Assembly: GCF_024138395.1 (NCBI RefSeq)
Contig: NZ_JAMYDU010000005.1
Location: forward strand, 1-64,000
DNA from: Pseudomonas mandelii
Lineage (GTDB): Bacteria; Pseudomonadota; Gammaproteobacteria; Pseudomonadales; Pseudomonadaceae
DNA: 64,000 nt
Direction: 5' to 3'
Position 1 is the first letter of the stretch; every line of letters starts with the position of its first letter. The position numbers and the translations under genes are program-made. The notes under the pieces are model-generated. The model ran no database searches, had not been told where the DNA came from, and worked only from the letters and a program-made list of their open reading frames with translations. Below are positions 34,551 to 44,372 of the stretch, piece by piece.

Positions 34551-34590
34551 GTAGTATTTTTCTATTGATATCTGCAAATTAATGAATTTG
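34551..34590 (+). promoter_or_regulatory. Candidate operator region upstream of katA
   Basis: The 239-bp gap before katA is AT-rich here. GTAG-N7-CTAT (34551-34565) resembles half of an OxyR site, and CAAATT-AATG-AATTTG (34575-34590) is a perfect palindrome. OxyR control of katA is known in pseudomonads, but the second pair of OxyR tetranucleotides is not found, so the assignment is tentative. Confidence 0.3.
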
Positions 34591-34670
34591 TAGGTGTCAT
34601 GGTTGATGGTCAATACTCCCTCCCACGCCGATTAGCCGGCAGTTCCAAAACTGACAGAGGATGAGATCGC

Positions 34671-36119
34671 ATGAGCCAAAACAAAACGCTTACGACCGCC
34701 AGTGGCGCTCCTGTCGCCGACAACCAGAATTCCCGCTCCGCCGGCCCTCGTGGCCCTTTGTTGCTCGACGATTTCCACCTGATCGAGAAGCTTGCGCACT
34801 TCAACCGTGAAAACATTCCTGAGCGTCGTGTACACGCCAAAGGTTCGGGTGCTTACGGTACATTCACCGTAACGCGCGATATCACTCAGTACACCAGTGC
34901 CAAGCTATTTGAATCCGTCGGCAAACAAACCCCGACCTTCCTGCGATTCTCCACTGTGGGCGGCGAACGCGGTTCGGCCGACACCGAGCGTGATCCACGC
35001 GGTTTTGCCCTGAAGTTCTACACAGAGGAAGGCAACTGGGACATCGTCGGTAACAACACGCCGGTGTTCTTCATCCGTGATCCGCTGAAATTCCCTGACT
35101 TTATCCATACCCAGAAGCGTCTGCCGCAAAGCAACCTGAAAAGCGCGCAGATGATGTGGGATTTCTGGTCGCATTCGCCTGAGGCGTTGCACCAAGTCAC
35201 CATTTTGTTCTCGGATCGCGGTATCCCTGATGGTTATCGTCACATGCACGGCTTCGGTAGCCACACCTACAGCCTGATCAACGCCAATGGCGAACGTCAC
35301 TGGGTGAAGTGGCACTACAAAACCAAACAAGGGATCAAGAACCTCGCCCCCGCAGAAGCAGCGCGCCTGGCGGGTACCGATCCGGATTACGCACAACGTG
35401 ACCTGTTTGGCGCCATTGAGCGCGGTGATTTCCCGAAATGGAGTGTCAATATCCAGATCATGACCGAGGCCCAGGCCGAGGCTCATTACGAGAACCCGTT
35501 TGACGTGACCAAAACCTGGTCGCAGAAAGAGTTTCCGCTGATCGAAGTGGGTGAGTTGGAGCTCAACCGTAATCCGCTGAACTACTTCGCTGAAGTCGAG
35601 CAGGCGGCGTTCGGTCCGAGCAATATGGTCCCGGGTGTCGGTCTGTCGCCTGACCGCATGTTGCAAGGTCGCGTGTTCGCTTACGCTGATGCCCACCGCT
35701 ACCGTGTTGGCACCAATCACCAGCAACTGCCGGTAAATGCGCCTCGCAACCCAGTCAACACTTACCAGCGCGATGGCTCCATGGCATTGGGGGCCAATGG
35801 TGGTGCAGCACCGAACTACGAGCCGAACAGCTACGTAGAATCACCGAAACAGGCACCGCGCTACGCGGAACCTGCGTTGGCCTTGAGCGGCGCGGCTGAT
35901 CGTTACGATCATCGCGAAGACACCGACTACTACAGCCACGCCGGTGCGCTGTTCCGCCTGATGAGTGATGAGCAGAAGGCCTTGCTGGTCAACAACATTG
36001 CCGGCGCGATGGCTGGTGTTTCCAGCGATGTGGTTGATCGCCAATTGCAGCATTTCTTCAAGGCCGATCCGGCGTATGGAGAAGCAATCGCAAAGGCGCT
36101 CAACGTACAGCTTAACTAA
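34671..36119 (+). CDS. katA: Catalase KatA (monofunctional haem catalase)
   Basis: KatA breaks H2O2 into water and oxygen in the cytoplasm and is the major vegetative catalase of Pseudomonas. The 482-residue length indicates a small-subunit catalase. Visible active-site residues are His55 ([11 protein letters not shown]), Asn128 (EGNWDIVGN) and the haem-ligating Tyr in [14 protein letters not shown] peroxide-type regulatory region precedes it and a terminator follows. The ferritin gene next to it matches the katA-bfr pair of other pseudomonads, which suggests joint handling of peroxide and iron. Confidence 0.97.
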   Translation: MSQNKTLTTASGAPVADNQNSRSAGPRGPLLLDDFHLIEKLAHFNRENIPERRVHAKGSGAYGTFTVTRDITQYTSAKLFESVGKQTPTFLRFSTVGGERGSADTERDPRGFALKFYTEEGNWDIVGNNTPVFFIRDPLKFPDFIHTQKRLPQSNLKSAQMMWDFWSHSPEALHQVTILFSDRGIPDGYRHMHGFGSHTYSLINANGERHWVKWHYKTKQGIKNLAPAEAARLAGTDPDYAQRDLFGAIERGDFPKWSVNIQIMTEAQAEAHYENPFDVTKTWSQKEFPLIEVGELELNRNPLNYFAEVEQAAFGPSNMVPGVGLSPDRMLQGRVFAYADAHRYRVGTNHQQLPVNAPRNPVNTYQRDGSMALGANGGAAPNYEPNSYVESPKQAPRYAEPALALSGAADRYDHREDTDYYSHAGALFRLMSDEQKALLVNNIAGAMAGVSSDVVDRQLQHFFKADPAYGEAIAKALNVQLN

Positions 36120-36136
36120 GTCTAAACGATAAGCAG

Positions 36137-36161
36137 AACCGCCCTCATTTGGGCGGTTTTT
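36137..36161 (+). terminator. katA terminator
   Basis: AACCGCCC (36137-36144), six-base loop, GGGCGGTT (36151-36158) and TTTTT, 17 bp after the katA stop. Confidence 0.92.
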
Positions 36162-36274
36162 GCGTTATTTAAGCTGCTTTTCTAAGAATATCTTCGCTTT
36201 TATAGCGTCTGGCGAGTGACCTTCCGGTCAGGTTGGTTCAAACTACAGACTTTAAAGCAGGGAGATGTAGGGCG

Positions 36275-36739
36275 ATGCAAGGTCACCCAGACGTAATCGA
36301 TTACCTCAACACGTTGCTGACAGGCGAACTGGCAGCTCGTGATCAATATTTCATCCATTCGCGGATGTACGAGGACTGGGGTTTCACCGAGCTCTACGAA
36401 CGTATCAACCACGAGATGGAAGAAGAGGCGCAACACGCTGACGCCTTGATGCGTCGGATCCTCATGCTCGAAGGTACCCCGCGTATGCGTCCGGACGATC
36501 TGGATGTCGGCGCCACTGTGCCTGACATGCTCGCCGCCGACCTGCGTCTGGAATACAAAGTTCGCGCAGCTCTGTGCAAGGGCATCGAGCTTTGCGAGCT
36601 GCACAAGGATTACGTCAGCCGCGAGATCCTGCGCATTCAGCTGGCCGATACCGAAGAAGATCACACCTACTGGCTCGAGAAGCAGCTGGGTCTGATCAAA
36701 CTGATTGGTCTGGAAAACTATCTGCAATCGCAGTTCTGA
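36275..36739 (+). CDS. bfr: Bacterioferritin-like ferritin without the usual haem-ligand methionine
   Basis: A 154-residue four-helix iron-storage protein. ATG 36275 gives the family start [12 protein letters not shown]; a longer in-frame opening from 36233 is not conserved. All six di-iron ferroxidase ligands are visible: Glu18, Glu51, His54, Glu93, Glu127 and His130. Position 52, the haem-ligating Met in E. coli Bfr, is Ala here, although a Met occurs at 48. This matches the protein annotated BfrA, also described as FtnA, next to katA in P. aeruginosa. It is expected to oxidise Fe2+ and store ferric iron, probably without haem or as the haem-poor partner of another subunit. Confidence 0.93.
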   Translation: MQGHPDVIDYLNTLLTGELAARDQYFIHSRMYEDWGFTELYERINHEMEEEAQHADALMRRILMLEGTPRMRPDDLDVGATVPDMLAADLRLEYKVRAALCKGIELCELHKDYVSREILRIQLADTEEDHTYWLEKQLGLIKLIGLENYLQSQF

Positions 36740-36745
36740 TGCTGT

Positions 36746-36848
36746 TGTAGGAGCAGGGGGGGGGCGCCTAGCCATTGCCCGCGAAGGGATCGCCGCGGTG
36801 CACAGCCGGACCGAGGTGAGGCCTTCGCGGGCAAGCCTCGCTCCTACA
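36746..36848. repeat. REP element pair, left arm degenerate
   Basis: The right arm (TTCGCGGGCAAGCCTCGCTCCTACA) is an intact Pseudomonas REP; the left arm begins TGTAGGAGC but is broken by a run of nine G (36756-36764). It lies between the ferritin gene and the convergent uvrA. Confidence 0.8.
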
Positions 36849-36858
36849 GATACGCACA

Positions 36859-36897
36859 AAAAAGCCCCTGTCACCGATGAAGTGACAGGGGCTTTTT
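36859..36897. terminator. Bidirectional terminator between ferritin gene and uvrA
   Basis: A perfect 16-bp stem (AAAAAGCCCCTGTCAC at 36859-36874 with 36882-36897) with A and T runs on both sides, so it can end transcripts from both directions. Confidence 0.93.
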
Positions 36898-36909
36898 CGT
36901 GGCCCTGAT

Positions 36910-39744
36910 TCAGGCCCTGTCGCGAGCCAGCAGCGGTTTCAGGTAGAAGCCAGTGTGAGACTGCTTCATCTCGGACACTTCCTCCGGTGTACCGACGGCA
37001 ATGATCTGGCCACCTTTGGAACCACCTTCCGGCCCCAGGTCCACCAACCAGTCGGCGGTCTTGATCACGTCCAGGTTGTGCTCGATTACTACCACGGTAT
37101 TGCCGTGATCGCGCAGACGATGCAACACGTCGAGCAGTTGCTGGATATCCGCAAAGTGCAGGCCGGTGGTCGGCTCATCGAGGATGTACAGCGTCTTGCC
37201 GGTATCGCGCTTGGACAGCTCGCGAGACAGCTTCACCCGCTGGGCTTCACCGCCGGACAGCGTCGTCGCCGATTGCCCCAGCTTGATGTACGAAAGGCCT
37301 ACGTCCATCAACGTCTGAAGCTTGCGCGCCAAGGCTGGGACGGCGTCGAAGAACACCCGGGCTTCCTCGATGGTCATCTCGAGGGTCTCGTGGATGCTCT
37401 TGCCCTTGTACTTGATCTCCAGAGTTTCGCGGTTGTAGCGCTTGCTCTTGCAGACGTCGCACGGGACATAGATGTCCGGCAGGAAGTGCATTTCCACTTT
37501 GATCAGGCCATCGCCCTGACAAGCTTCGCAGCGTCCCCCTTTCACGTTGAAGGAGAAGCGCCCCGGCCCATAACCTCGGGAGCGGGATTCCGGCACACCG
37601 GCGAACAATTCGCGTATCGGCGTGAACAGCCCGGTGTAGGTTGCGGGGTTGGAACGTGGCGTGCGACCGATCGGGCTCTGGTCAATGTCGACGACCTTAT
37701 CCAGATGCTCCAGACCTTTGATGTTGTCGTGAGCTGCAGCTTCCAGGGTCGTTGCGCCATTGAGTGCGGTGGCGCTCAAAGGAAACAGCGTGTTGTTGAT
37801 CAGCGTTGATTTGCCCGAACCGGAGACACCGGTCACGCAGGTCAGCAGACCGATCGGAATTTCCAGGTCGACGTTGCGCAAGTTGTTGCCGCGAGCGCCT
37901 TTGAGGGCCAACGACAACTTCTTGTTACGCGGCGTGCGCTTGGCTGGAACTGCGATCTTTACCCGGCCCGACAGGTACTTGCCGGTTAGCGAATCAGGGT
38001 GAGCCATGACCTCGGCCGGTGTCCCTTCGGCGACGATATGCCCACCGTGCACACCCGCGCCCGGGCCGATATCCACCACATAATCGGCCAGACGAATCGC
38101 GTCTTCGTCGTGCTCGACCACGATTACCGTGTTGCCGATGTCGCGCAAGTGCTTGAGGGTGCCCAGCAATCGGTCGTTATCGCGCTGGTGCAGACCGATC
38201 GACGGTTCATCGAGGATGTACAGAACCCCCACCAGGCCGGCGCCAATCTGACTGGCCAGACGTATCCGTTGGGCCTCACCGCCCGACAGCGTATCGGCAC
38301 TGCGATCCAGCGACAGGTAGTCCAGGCCGACATTGACCAGAAACTGCAGGCGCTCGCGGATTTCCTTGAGAATCTTGTCGGCGATCTCGCCACGGCGACC
38401 GGTCAGTTTCAGCACGCCGAAATATTCACAGGCGTCGCCGATCGGCAGGTTGGTTACCGCTGGCAAGGTCTTCTCGCCAACCCACACGTGTCGCGCCTCG
38501 CGACGCAGACGGGTGCCGCGGCAATCCGGGCAGGGTTGGGTGCTGAGGAACTTGGCCAGCTCTTCACGGACCGAAGCCGATTCGGTTTCGCGGTAGCGGC
38601 GTTCCAGGTTCGGCACGATGCCTTCGAACGGGTGTGAACGTTTGACGATGTCGCCACGGTCGTTCAGGTATTTGAAGTCGACGTTCTGCGAGCCACTGCC
38701 GTGCAGGATGAACTTCTGCTGATCGGCCGGCAGGTCATTGAACGGCATTTCAAGGCTGAATTTGTAGTGCGAGGCCAGCGACCCGAGCATCTGGAAGTAA
38801 TAGACGTTGCGCCGGTCCCAGCCGCGAATAGCGCCTTCGGCCAAGGTCAGTTCACCGTTCACCAGTCGTTTGGTGTCGAAGAACTGTTTAACCCCCAGAC
38901 CATCGCACGTCGGGCAGGCGCCGGCCGGGTTGTTGAAGGAGAATAGCTTGGGTTCCAGCTCGCTGATGGCGTGGCCACAGATCGGGCAGGCAAAGCGCGC
39001 GGAGAAGATGATTTCTTCGCCGGGCTCGTCATCCATCGGCGCAACGAGGGCGATGCCGTCCGCCAGTTTCAACGCAGTCTCGAACGACTCAGCCAATCGC
39101 TGTTGCAGATCGGCGCGGACCTTGAAGCGGTCGACCACGACATCGATCGAGTGCTTCTTCTGTTTATCCAGCTTCGGCAACTCGTCCAGCTCGCAGAGCC
39201 TGCCATTGACGCGGGCCCGCACAAAACCCTGGGCGCGCAGTTCTTCGAAGACCGAGAGGTGCTCGCCTTTGCGCTCGCGGATCACCGGGGCCAGCAGCAT
39301 TAATTTGCTGCCCTCCGGTTGTGCCAGCACCAGGTCGACCATCTGGCTGACGGTCTGGGCTTCCAGCGGAATGTCGTGGTCCGGGCAGCGCGGAATACCG
39401 ACGCGAGCGTAGAGCAGGCGCAGGTAATCGTAGATTTCGGTAATGGTGCCAACCGTCGAGCGCGGGTTGTGCGAGGTCGACTTCTGTTCGATGGAGATCG
39501 CTGGCGACAGGCCTTCAATGGTGTCGACGTCAGGTTTTTCCATCATCGACAGGAACTGCCGGGCGTAGGCCGACAGCGATTCGACATAACGGCGCTGGCC
39601 TTCGGCGTACAGAGTGTCGAAAGCCAGGGACGACTTGCCGGATCCGGACAGGCCAGTGATAACGATCAGTTTGTCCCGTGGCAGGGTCAGGTCGATGTTC
39701 TTCAGGTTGTGGGTTCGGGCCCCACGAATCAGGATCTTGTCCAA
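36910..39744 (-). CDS. uvrA: Excinuclease ABC subunit A
   Basis: UvrA finds bulky DNA lesions and loads UvrB in nucleotide excision repair. The start is TTG at 39744-39742, which gives the family N-terminus (M)[13 protein letters not shown] and 944 residues, with GAGCGAGG upstream; an in-frame ATG 24 codons earlier yields a non-conserved extension. Seen are Walker A GLSGSGKS (31-38), the zinc finger CPICG...CPTCDG, two LSGGEAQR signatures, the second Walker [10 protein letters not shown] and the second zinc finger CEACQGDG...CDVC. The length is normal. It is divergent from the MFS-ssb pair, with 191 bp between them. Confidence 0.98.
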   Translation of the reverse strand: MDKILIRGARTHNLKNIDLTLPRDKLIVITGLSGSGKSSLAFDTLYAEGQRRYVESLSAYARQFLSMMEKPDVDTIEGLSPAISIEQKSTSHNPRSTVGTITEIYDYLRLLYARVGIPRCPDHDIPLEAQTVSQMVDLVLAQPEGSKLMLLAPVIRERKGEHLSVFEELRAQGFVRARVNGRLCELDELPKLDKQKKHSIDVVVDRFKVRADLQQRLAESFETALKLADGIALVAPMDDEPGEEIIFSARFACPICGHAISELEPKLFSFNNPAGACPTCDGLGVKQFFDTKRLVNGELTLAEGAIRGWDRRNVYYFQMLGSLASHYKFSLEMPFNDLPADQQKFILHGSGSQNVDFKYLNDRGDIVKRSHPFEGIVPNLERRYRETESASVREELAKFLSTQPCPDCRGTRLRREARHVWVGEKTLPAVTNLPIGDACEYFGVLKLTGRRGEIADKILKEIRERLQFLVNVGLDYLSLDRSADTLSGGEAQRIRLASQIGAGLVGVLYILDEPSIGLHQRDNDRLLGTLKHLRDIGNTVIVVEHDEDAIRLADYVVDIGPGAGVHGGHIVAEGTPAEVMAHPDSLTGKYLSGRVKIAVPAKRTPRNKKLSLALKGARGNNLRNVDLEIPIGLLTCVTGVSGSGKSTLINNTLFPLSATALNGATTLEAAAHDNIKGLEHLDKVVDIDQSPIGRTPRSNPATYTGLFTPIRELFAGVPESRSRGYGPGRFSFNVKGGRCEACQGDGLIKVEMHFLPDIYVPCDVCKSKRYNRETLEIKYKGKSIHETLEMTIEEARVFFDAVPALARKLQTLMDVGLSYIKLGQSATTLSGGEAQRVKLSRELSKRDTGKTLYILDEPTTGLHFADIQQLLDVLHRLRDHGNTVVVIEHNLDVIKTADWLVDLGPEGGSKGGQIIAVGTPEEVSEMKQSHTGFYLKPLLARDRA

Positions 39745-39935
39745 AGTGGCCTCGCTCGGCGGGCGTCGAAAACGTAGGAGTATACGGCCAAATACTGGAT
39801 GGATGCACACTATCAAATGCGGGGTGCGCAGCGTTGCATGAAGACTGCGTCATCTGTGCGCGTCATAGCGTCGCGATATACCCCGTCAATCGATGGGACT
39901 GGTAGAATCGCCGCCGGTTCACATGAGGTTTTTCC

Positions 39936-41333
39936 ATGCACGATCCCCACAGCGAACGCATGAGTGGCAGTGAGACCCGCGCAGCAAGCGGTCTGGCCCT
40001 GGTGTTCGCCTTCCGTATGCTTGGCATGTTCATGGTGTTGCCGGTTCTGGCGACCTATGGGATGGACCTGGCAGGAGCGACCCCGGCCCTCATCGGGTTG
40101 GCGATTGGCGCTTACGGCCTGACCCAGGCGATCTTTCAGATTCCTTTTGGCTTCATTTCCGACCGCATCGGTCGCCGTCCGGTGATTTACCTGGGGCTGA
40201 TCATCTTCGCCCTGGGGAGCGTGCTGGCGGCCAATGCCGATTCGATCTGGGGCGTCATCGCCGGACGGATCCTGCAAGGCGCAGGGGCGATTTCCGCGGC
40301 GGTCATGGCGTTGCTGTCAGACCTGACCCGGGAACAGCATCGGACCAAAGCCATGGCCATGATCGGCATGACGATTGGTCTGTCGTTCGCTGTCGCCATG
40401 GTTGTAGGACCATTGCTGACCCGTGTCTTCGGTCTGTCCGGGTTGTTCTTCGCCACCGGTGGCATGGCGCTGGTCGGCATCGTCATCGTGATGTTCATGG
40501 TGCCGCGTGCAACCGGGCCGTTGCAGCACCGCGAGTCCGGCGTCGCGCGCCAGGCGTTGATACCGACACTCAAGCACCCGGACCTGCTGCGCCTGGACCT
40601 GGGCATTTTTGTGTTGCATGCGATGTTGATGTCGAGCTTCGTGGCATTGCCCCTGGCCCTGGTCGAAAAAGCCGGGCTGCCCAAAGAGCAGCACTGGTGG
40701 GTCTACCTGACCGCGCTACTGATTTCCTTCTTCGCCATGATCCCGTTCATTATCTACGGCGAGAAGAGACGCAAAATGAAACGAGTTTTGCTCGGTGCCG
40801 TCGTGACGCTGATGTTCACTGAGCTATTCTTCTGGCAGTTCGGCGACAGCTTGCGGGCTCTGGTAATCGGCACGGTGGTGTTCTTCACCGCGTTCAATCT
40901 GCTGGAAGCCTCCTTGCCATCGCTGATCAGCAAGGTTTCACCGGCAGGCGGCAAGGGCACGGCGATGGGGGTTTATTCCACCAGTCAGTTCCTCGGTTCG
41001 GCACTGGGCGGGATCCTCGGCGGCTGGATGTTCCAGCACGGCGGTTTGTCGGTTGTATTCCTCGGATGCGCCGGCCTGGCTGCACTTTGGCTAGTCTTTG
41101 CTGTTACCATGCGGGAACCTCCGTATGTGACGAGCCTGCGCTTGCCGTTGTCGCCCGAAGCGATTCGTGAAGCTGGCCTGATCGAGCGCCTGAAGGCCGT
41201 CGTTGGAGTAACCGATGCAATCGTGGTTGCCGATGAAGCGGCGATTTACATCAAACTGGACACCGAATTATTGGATCGCACTACCCTGGAGCGTCTGGTG
41301 AATAACCCGGCCGCGGCAGCGTGCGAAGCCTAG
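39936..41333 (+). CDS. YajR-type MFS transporter
   Basis: A 465-residue major facilitator with 12 predicted membrane segments and motif A (GFISDRIGRRPV) after TM2. After TM12 a cytoplasmic tail (about 390-460) reads like the small ferredoxin-like YAM domain of E. coli YajR (ERLKAVVGVTDAIVVADEAA). The substrate is unknown; YajR is a proton-driven drug-efflux-type carrier. GAGG lies 8 bases before ATG 39936; an alternative ATG is at 39960. ssb starts 9 bp after the stop, so they are probably co-transcribed. The same neighbour order is found in P. aeruginosa. Confidence 0.9.
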   Translation: MHDPHSERMSGSETRAASGLALVFAFRMLGMFMVLPVLATYGMDLAGATPALIGLAIGAYGLTQAIFQIPFGFISDRIGRRPVIYLGLIIFALGSVLAANADSIWGVIAGRILQGAGAISAAVMALLSDLTREQHRTKAMAMIGMTIGLSFAVAMVVGPLLTRVFGLSGLFFATGGMALVGIVIVMFMVPRATGPLQHRESGVARQALIPTLKHPDLLRLDLGIFVLHAMLMSSFVALPLALVEKAGLPKEQHWWVYLTALLISFFAMIPFIIYGEKRRKMKRVLLGAVVTLMFTELFFWQFGDSLRALVIGTVVFFTAFNLLEASLPSLISKVSPAGGKGTAMGVYSTSQFLGSALGGILGGWMFQHGGLSVVFLGCAGLAALWLVFAVTMREPPYVTSLRLPLSPEAIREAGLIERLKAVVGVTDAIVVADEAAIYIKLDTELLDRTTLERLVNNPAAAACEA

Positions 41334-41342
41334 GAGAACGTT

Positions 41343-41870
41343 ATGGCCCGTGGGGTTAACAAAGTCATATTGGTCGGCACTTGCGGCCAGGATCCCGAAG
41401 TTCGCTACTTGCCTAACGGTAACGCCGTGACCAACCTGAGTCTGGCGACCAGCGAACAGTGGACCGACAAGCAAACCGGTCAGAAGGTCGAGAAGACCGA
41501 ATGGCACCGTGTTTCGATGTTCGGCAAGGTTGCCGAAATTGCCGGCGAATACCTGCGCAAAGGTTCGCAGGTGTACATCGAAGGCAAGCTGCAGACCCGC
41601 GAGTGGGAAAAAGACGGTATCAAGCGTTACACCACTGAAATCGTGGTCGACATGCAAGGCACCATGCAACTGTTGGGCGGTCGTCCACAACAGGGCGACC
41701 AACAAGGCGGGGGCAATAACTACCAGCAGTCCGCTCCGGCCCCACGCCAACAGGCTCCGCGTCCGCAGCAGTCGGCACCGCAACAGTCGCGCCAGGCACC
41801 AGCTCCACAGCAGGCCGCTCCTCAACCGGCTCCGGATTTCGACAGCTTTGATGACGATATCCCGTTCTAG
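41343..41870 (+). CDS. ssb: Single-stranded DNA-binding protein
   Basis: SSB coats single-stranded DNA as tetramers and recruits repair and replication proteins. The 175-residue protein has the OB fold (about 1-112, starting [20 protein letters not shown]), a Gln/Pro-rich disordered linker (about 115-163), and the conserved acidic tip FDDDIPF that binds partners. TAGGAG precedes the ATG. A terminator lies 36 bp downstream. Confidence 0.97.
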   Translation: MARGVNKVILVGTCGQDPEVRYLPNGNAVTNLSLATSEQWTDKQTGQKVEKTEWHRVSMFGKVAEIAGEYLRKGSQVYIEGKLQTREWEKDGIKRYTTEIVVDMQGTMQLLGGRPQQGDQQGGGNNYQQSAPAPRQQAPRPQQSAPQQSRQAPAPQQAAPQPAPDFDSFDDDIPF

Positions 41871-41905
41871 GATACGGCTTGGACTTTCTTGTAAGGTTTA
41901 GCCTC

Positions 41906-41944
41906 AAAACCCCCGATCGGTCCTCTTGACTGGTCGGGGGTTTT
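41906..41944 (+). terminator. ssb terminator
   Basis: AAAACCCCCGA (41906-41916) pairs with TCGGGGGTTTT (41934-41944), followed by CTTTT. The loop is large but could fold further. Confidence 0.85.
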
Positions 41945-41961
41945 CTTTTGCGCCTCATTTT

Positions 41962-42051
41962 TGTAGGAGCCAAGCTTGCTGGCGAAAAACGATGACGCGG
42001 TTGGTCTGATTAACCGCGTGACCGTTCTTCGCCAGCAAGCTTGGCTCTACA
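41962..42051. repeat. REP inverted repeat (GCCAAGCTTGCTGGC family)
   Basis: TGTAGGAGCCAAGCTTGCTGGCGAA at 41962 is repeated inverted, with a near-identical arm ending at 42051. It lies between the convergent ssb and OsmC-YcaO genes. The family differs from the REPs further downstream (GAGGCTTGCCCGCG). Confidence 0.85.
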
Positions 42052-42060
42052 GAAATACGG

Positions 42061-44265
42061 TCAACGGGATAAAGTGGTCACATTGGCCCGTGCCGAGTGC
42101 AATTTCTTGTAGCTATCGATCAACCGCAGGTGCCTATCGAGCCCCTCCAGTTTCATGCTGGTCGGCGTCAAGCCATGGAAACGCACGCTCCCGTCCACCG
42201 ATCCGATCGCTGCATCCATCCGCTCGTTGCCAAACATCCGGCGGAAATTGGCCTCGTAGTCTTCCAGTTCCAGGTCTTCATCCAGCTTCATCTCCAGCAC
42301 CACATTGACGGCCTGGTAGAACAAGCCACGCTCAACCGTGTTGTCGTTGTACTGCAGGAACATTTCCACCGCCTCTTTCGCCTCTTCAAACTGTTGCAAG
42401 GCGAGATAAATCAGCAGCTTCAACTCCAGGATCGTCAGCTGACCCCAAGCCGTATTGTCGTCAAATTCGATGCCGATCAAGGAGGTGATGTCGGTGTAAT
42501 CGTCCAGCTCGCTTTCCACCAGACGCTCAACCAGCGCTTGCAGTTCGTCTTCGTCCAGGCGATGCAGGTTCAGGATGTCGGCGCGGAAAAACAGCGCTTT
42601 GTTGGTGTTATCCCAGATCAGATCGTCCACGGGATAGATTTCCGAATAGTTCGGCACCAGGATGCGGCATGCCTTCGCGCCGATATGCTCGTAGACGGCC
42701 ATGTACACTTCCTTGCCCATGCCTTCGAGAATGCCGAACAAGGTCGCGGCTTCCTCGGCATTCGAGTTTTCACCCTGGCCGGAGAAGTCCCACTCCACGA
42801 ATTCGTAATCCGACTTGGCACTGAAGAAGCGCCACGACACCACGCCGCTGGAGTCGATAAAGTGCTCGACGAAGTTATTCGGCTCGGTCACTGCGTGGCC
42901 TTCAAAAGTCGGCTGGGGCAAGTCGTTGAGACCTTCGAAACTGCGGCCCTGCAGCAATTCGGTCAGGCTGCGTTCCAGCGCCACTTCCAGGCTCGGGTGC
43001 GCGCCGAACGAGGCGAACACGCCGCCGGTACGGGGGTTCATCAACGTGACGCACATCACCGGGAATTCACCACCCAGGGACGCATCCTTCACCAACACGG
43101 GGAACCCTTGCGCTTCCAGCGCCTGAATCCCGGCCAGTATCCCGGGGTACTTCGCCAGCACGTGGGCCGGCACATCCGGCAGTGCAAATTCACCTTCGAT
43201 GATTTCGCGTTTTACCGCGCGCTCGAAGATCTCCGACAGGCACTGCACCTGGGCTTCGGCCAGCGTGTTACCGGCACTCATGCCGTTGCTCAGGAACAGG
43301 TTTTCAATCAGGTTGGACGGGAAATACACCACCTCGCCGTCCGACTGGCGCACGTACGGCAGCGAGCAGATGCCGCGCTCTTCATTGCCCGAGTTGGTAT
43401 CGATCAGATGGGAGCCACGCAACTCGCCGTCGCGGTTGTAAATCTTCAGGCAGTACTCGTCGAGAATTTCAGTTGGCAGCTCATCTTTTCGGCCAGGCTT
43501 GAACCAGCGTTCGTCCGGATAGTGCACATACGCTGCGTTGGCGGTGTCTTCGCCCCAGAACTGGTCGTTGTAGAAGAAATTGCAGTTGAGTCGCTCGATA
43601 AACTCGCCCAACGCCGACGCCAACGCGCCTTCCTTGGTCGCACCCTTGCCGTTGGTAAAGCACATCGGCGAGTGCGCATCGCGGATATGCAGCGACCACA
43701 CATTGGGCACGATATTGCGCCACGAGGCGATTTCAATCTTCATGCCCAGGTCCGCCAGAATGGCCGACATATTGGCAATGGTTTGCTCCAGCGGCAGATC
43801 CTTGCCCGCGATATAGGTGCCCGTCCCGGAATTGGAAGCAGGCATCAACAGCGCTTGGGCGTCGGCGTCGAGGTTTTCCACCTCTTCGATCACAAACTCA
43901 GGCCCGGCTTGCACCACTTTTTTCACAGTGCAACGGTCGATGGAACGCAGAATACCCTGGCGGTCCTTATCGGAGATGTCCGCCGGCAACTCGACCTGGA
44001 TCTTGAAAATCTGGTTGTAGCGGTTTTCCGGATCAACAATGTTGTTCTGCGACAGGCGGATGTTATCCGTGGGAATACTGCGAGTGTCGCAGTACAACTT
44101 CACGAAATAAGCCGCACACAACGCCGACGACGCCAGGAAGTAGTCGAATGGACCAGGTGCCGAGCCATCGCCCTTGTAGCGGATAGGTTGATCGGCCACC
44201 ACCGTGAAGTCATCGAACTTGGCTTCAAGTCGAAGGTTGTCGAGAAAGTTGACCTTGATTTCCAT
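42061..44265 (-). CDS. OsmC-YcaO fusion protein
   Basis: A 734-residue protein joining an OsmC-like domain (about 1-140) to a YcaO domain (about 160-560) and a helical repeat tail (about 600-700, TPR-like). The OsmC part keeps two cysteines, Cys50 (SSALCAAYF) and Cys112 (SIDRCTVKK), at positions that fit the reactive pair of OsmC peroxidases. The YcaO part shows the ATP-site glutamates in GEFIERL (220-226) and in SEIFERAVKREI. YcaO enzymes activate backbone amides with ATP; E. coli YcaO assists RimO in methylthiolating S12. The gene lies 107 bp after the ligase gene on the same strand, so it may end the long operon. Confidence 0.9.
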   Translation of the reverse strand: MEIKVNFLDNLRLEAKFDDFTVVADQPIRYKGDGSAPGPFDYFLASSALCAAYFVKLYCDTRSIPTDNIRLSQNNIVDPENRYNQIFKIQVELPADISDKDRQGILRSIDRCTVKKVVQAGPEFVIEEVENLDADAQALLMPASNSGTGTYIAGKDLPLEQTIANMSAILADLGMKIEIASWRNIVPNVWSLHIRDAHSPMCFTNGKGATKEGALASALGEFIERLNCNFFYNDQFWGEDTANAAYVHYPDERWFKPGRKDELPTEILDEYCLKIYNRDGELRGSHLIDTNSGNEERGICSLPYVRQSDGEVVYFPSNLIENLFLSNGMSAGNTLAEAQVQCLSEIFERAVKREIIEGEFALPDVPAHVLAKYPGILAGIQALEAQGFPVLVKDASLGGEFPVMCVTLMNPRTGGVFASFGAHPSLEVALERSLTELLQGRSFEGLNDLPQPTFEGHAVTEPNNFVEHFIDSSGVVSWRFFSAKSDYEFVEWDFSGQGENSNAEEAATLFGILEGMGKEVYMAVYEHIGAKACRILVPNYSEIYPVDDLIWDNTNKALFFRADILNLHRLDEDELQALVERLVESELDDYTDITSLIGIEFDDNTAWGQLTILELKLLIYLALQQFEEAKEAVEMFLQYNDNTVERGLFYQAVNVVLEMKLDEDLELEDYEANFRRMFGNERMDAAIGSVDGSVRFHGLTPTSMKLEGLDRHLRLIDSYKKLHSARANVTTLSR

Positions 44266-44372
44266 GGGGGATTACCAGAATAACGGGCTAGACGATTTGG
44301 CCGCCATTATCCGGTATTTCAGCCGTAAGTCTTGCGGGCATCGTACTTATGTCCACACCGGCGATGGATGGG

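Noticed and set aside
39765-39815. Possible LexA box upstream of uvrA (CTGGATGGATGCACAC)
   Set aside because: It lacks the closing CAG of the consensus CTG-N10-CAG and matches only partly, so SOS control cannot be claimed.
42097-44283. Open frame of 728 codons on the + strand over the OsmC-YcaO gene
   Set aside because: The - strand frame has clear OsmC and YcaO motifs; the + frame has Arg/His/Gln-rich composition typical of a shadow frame.
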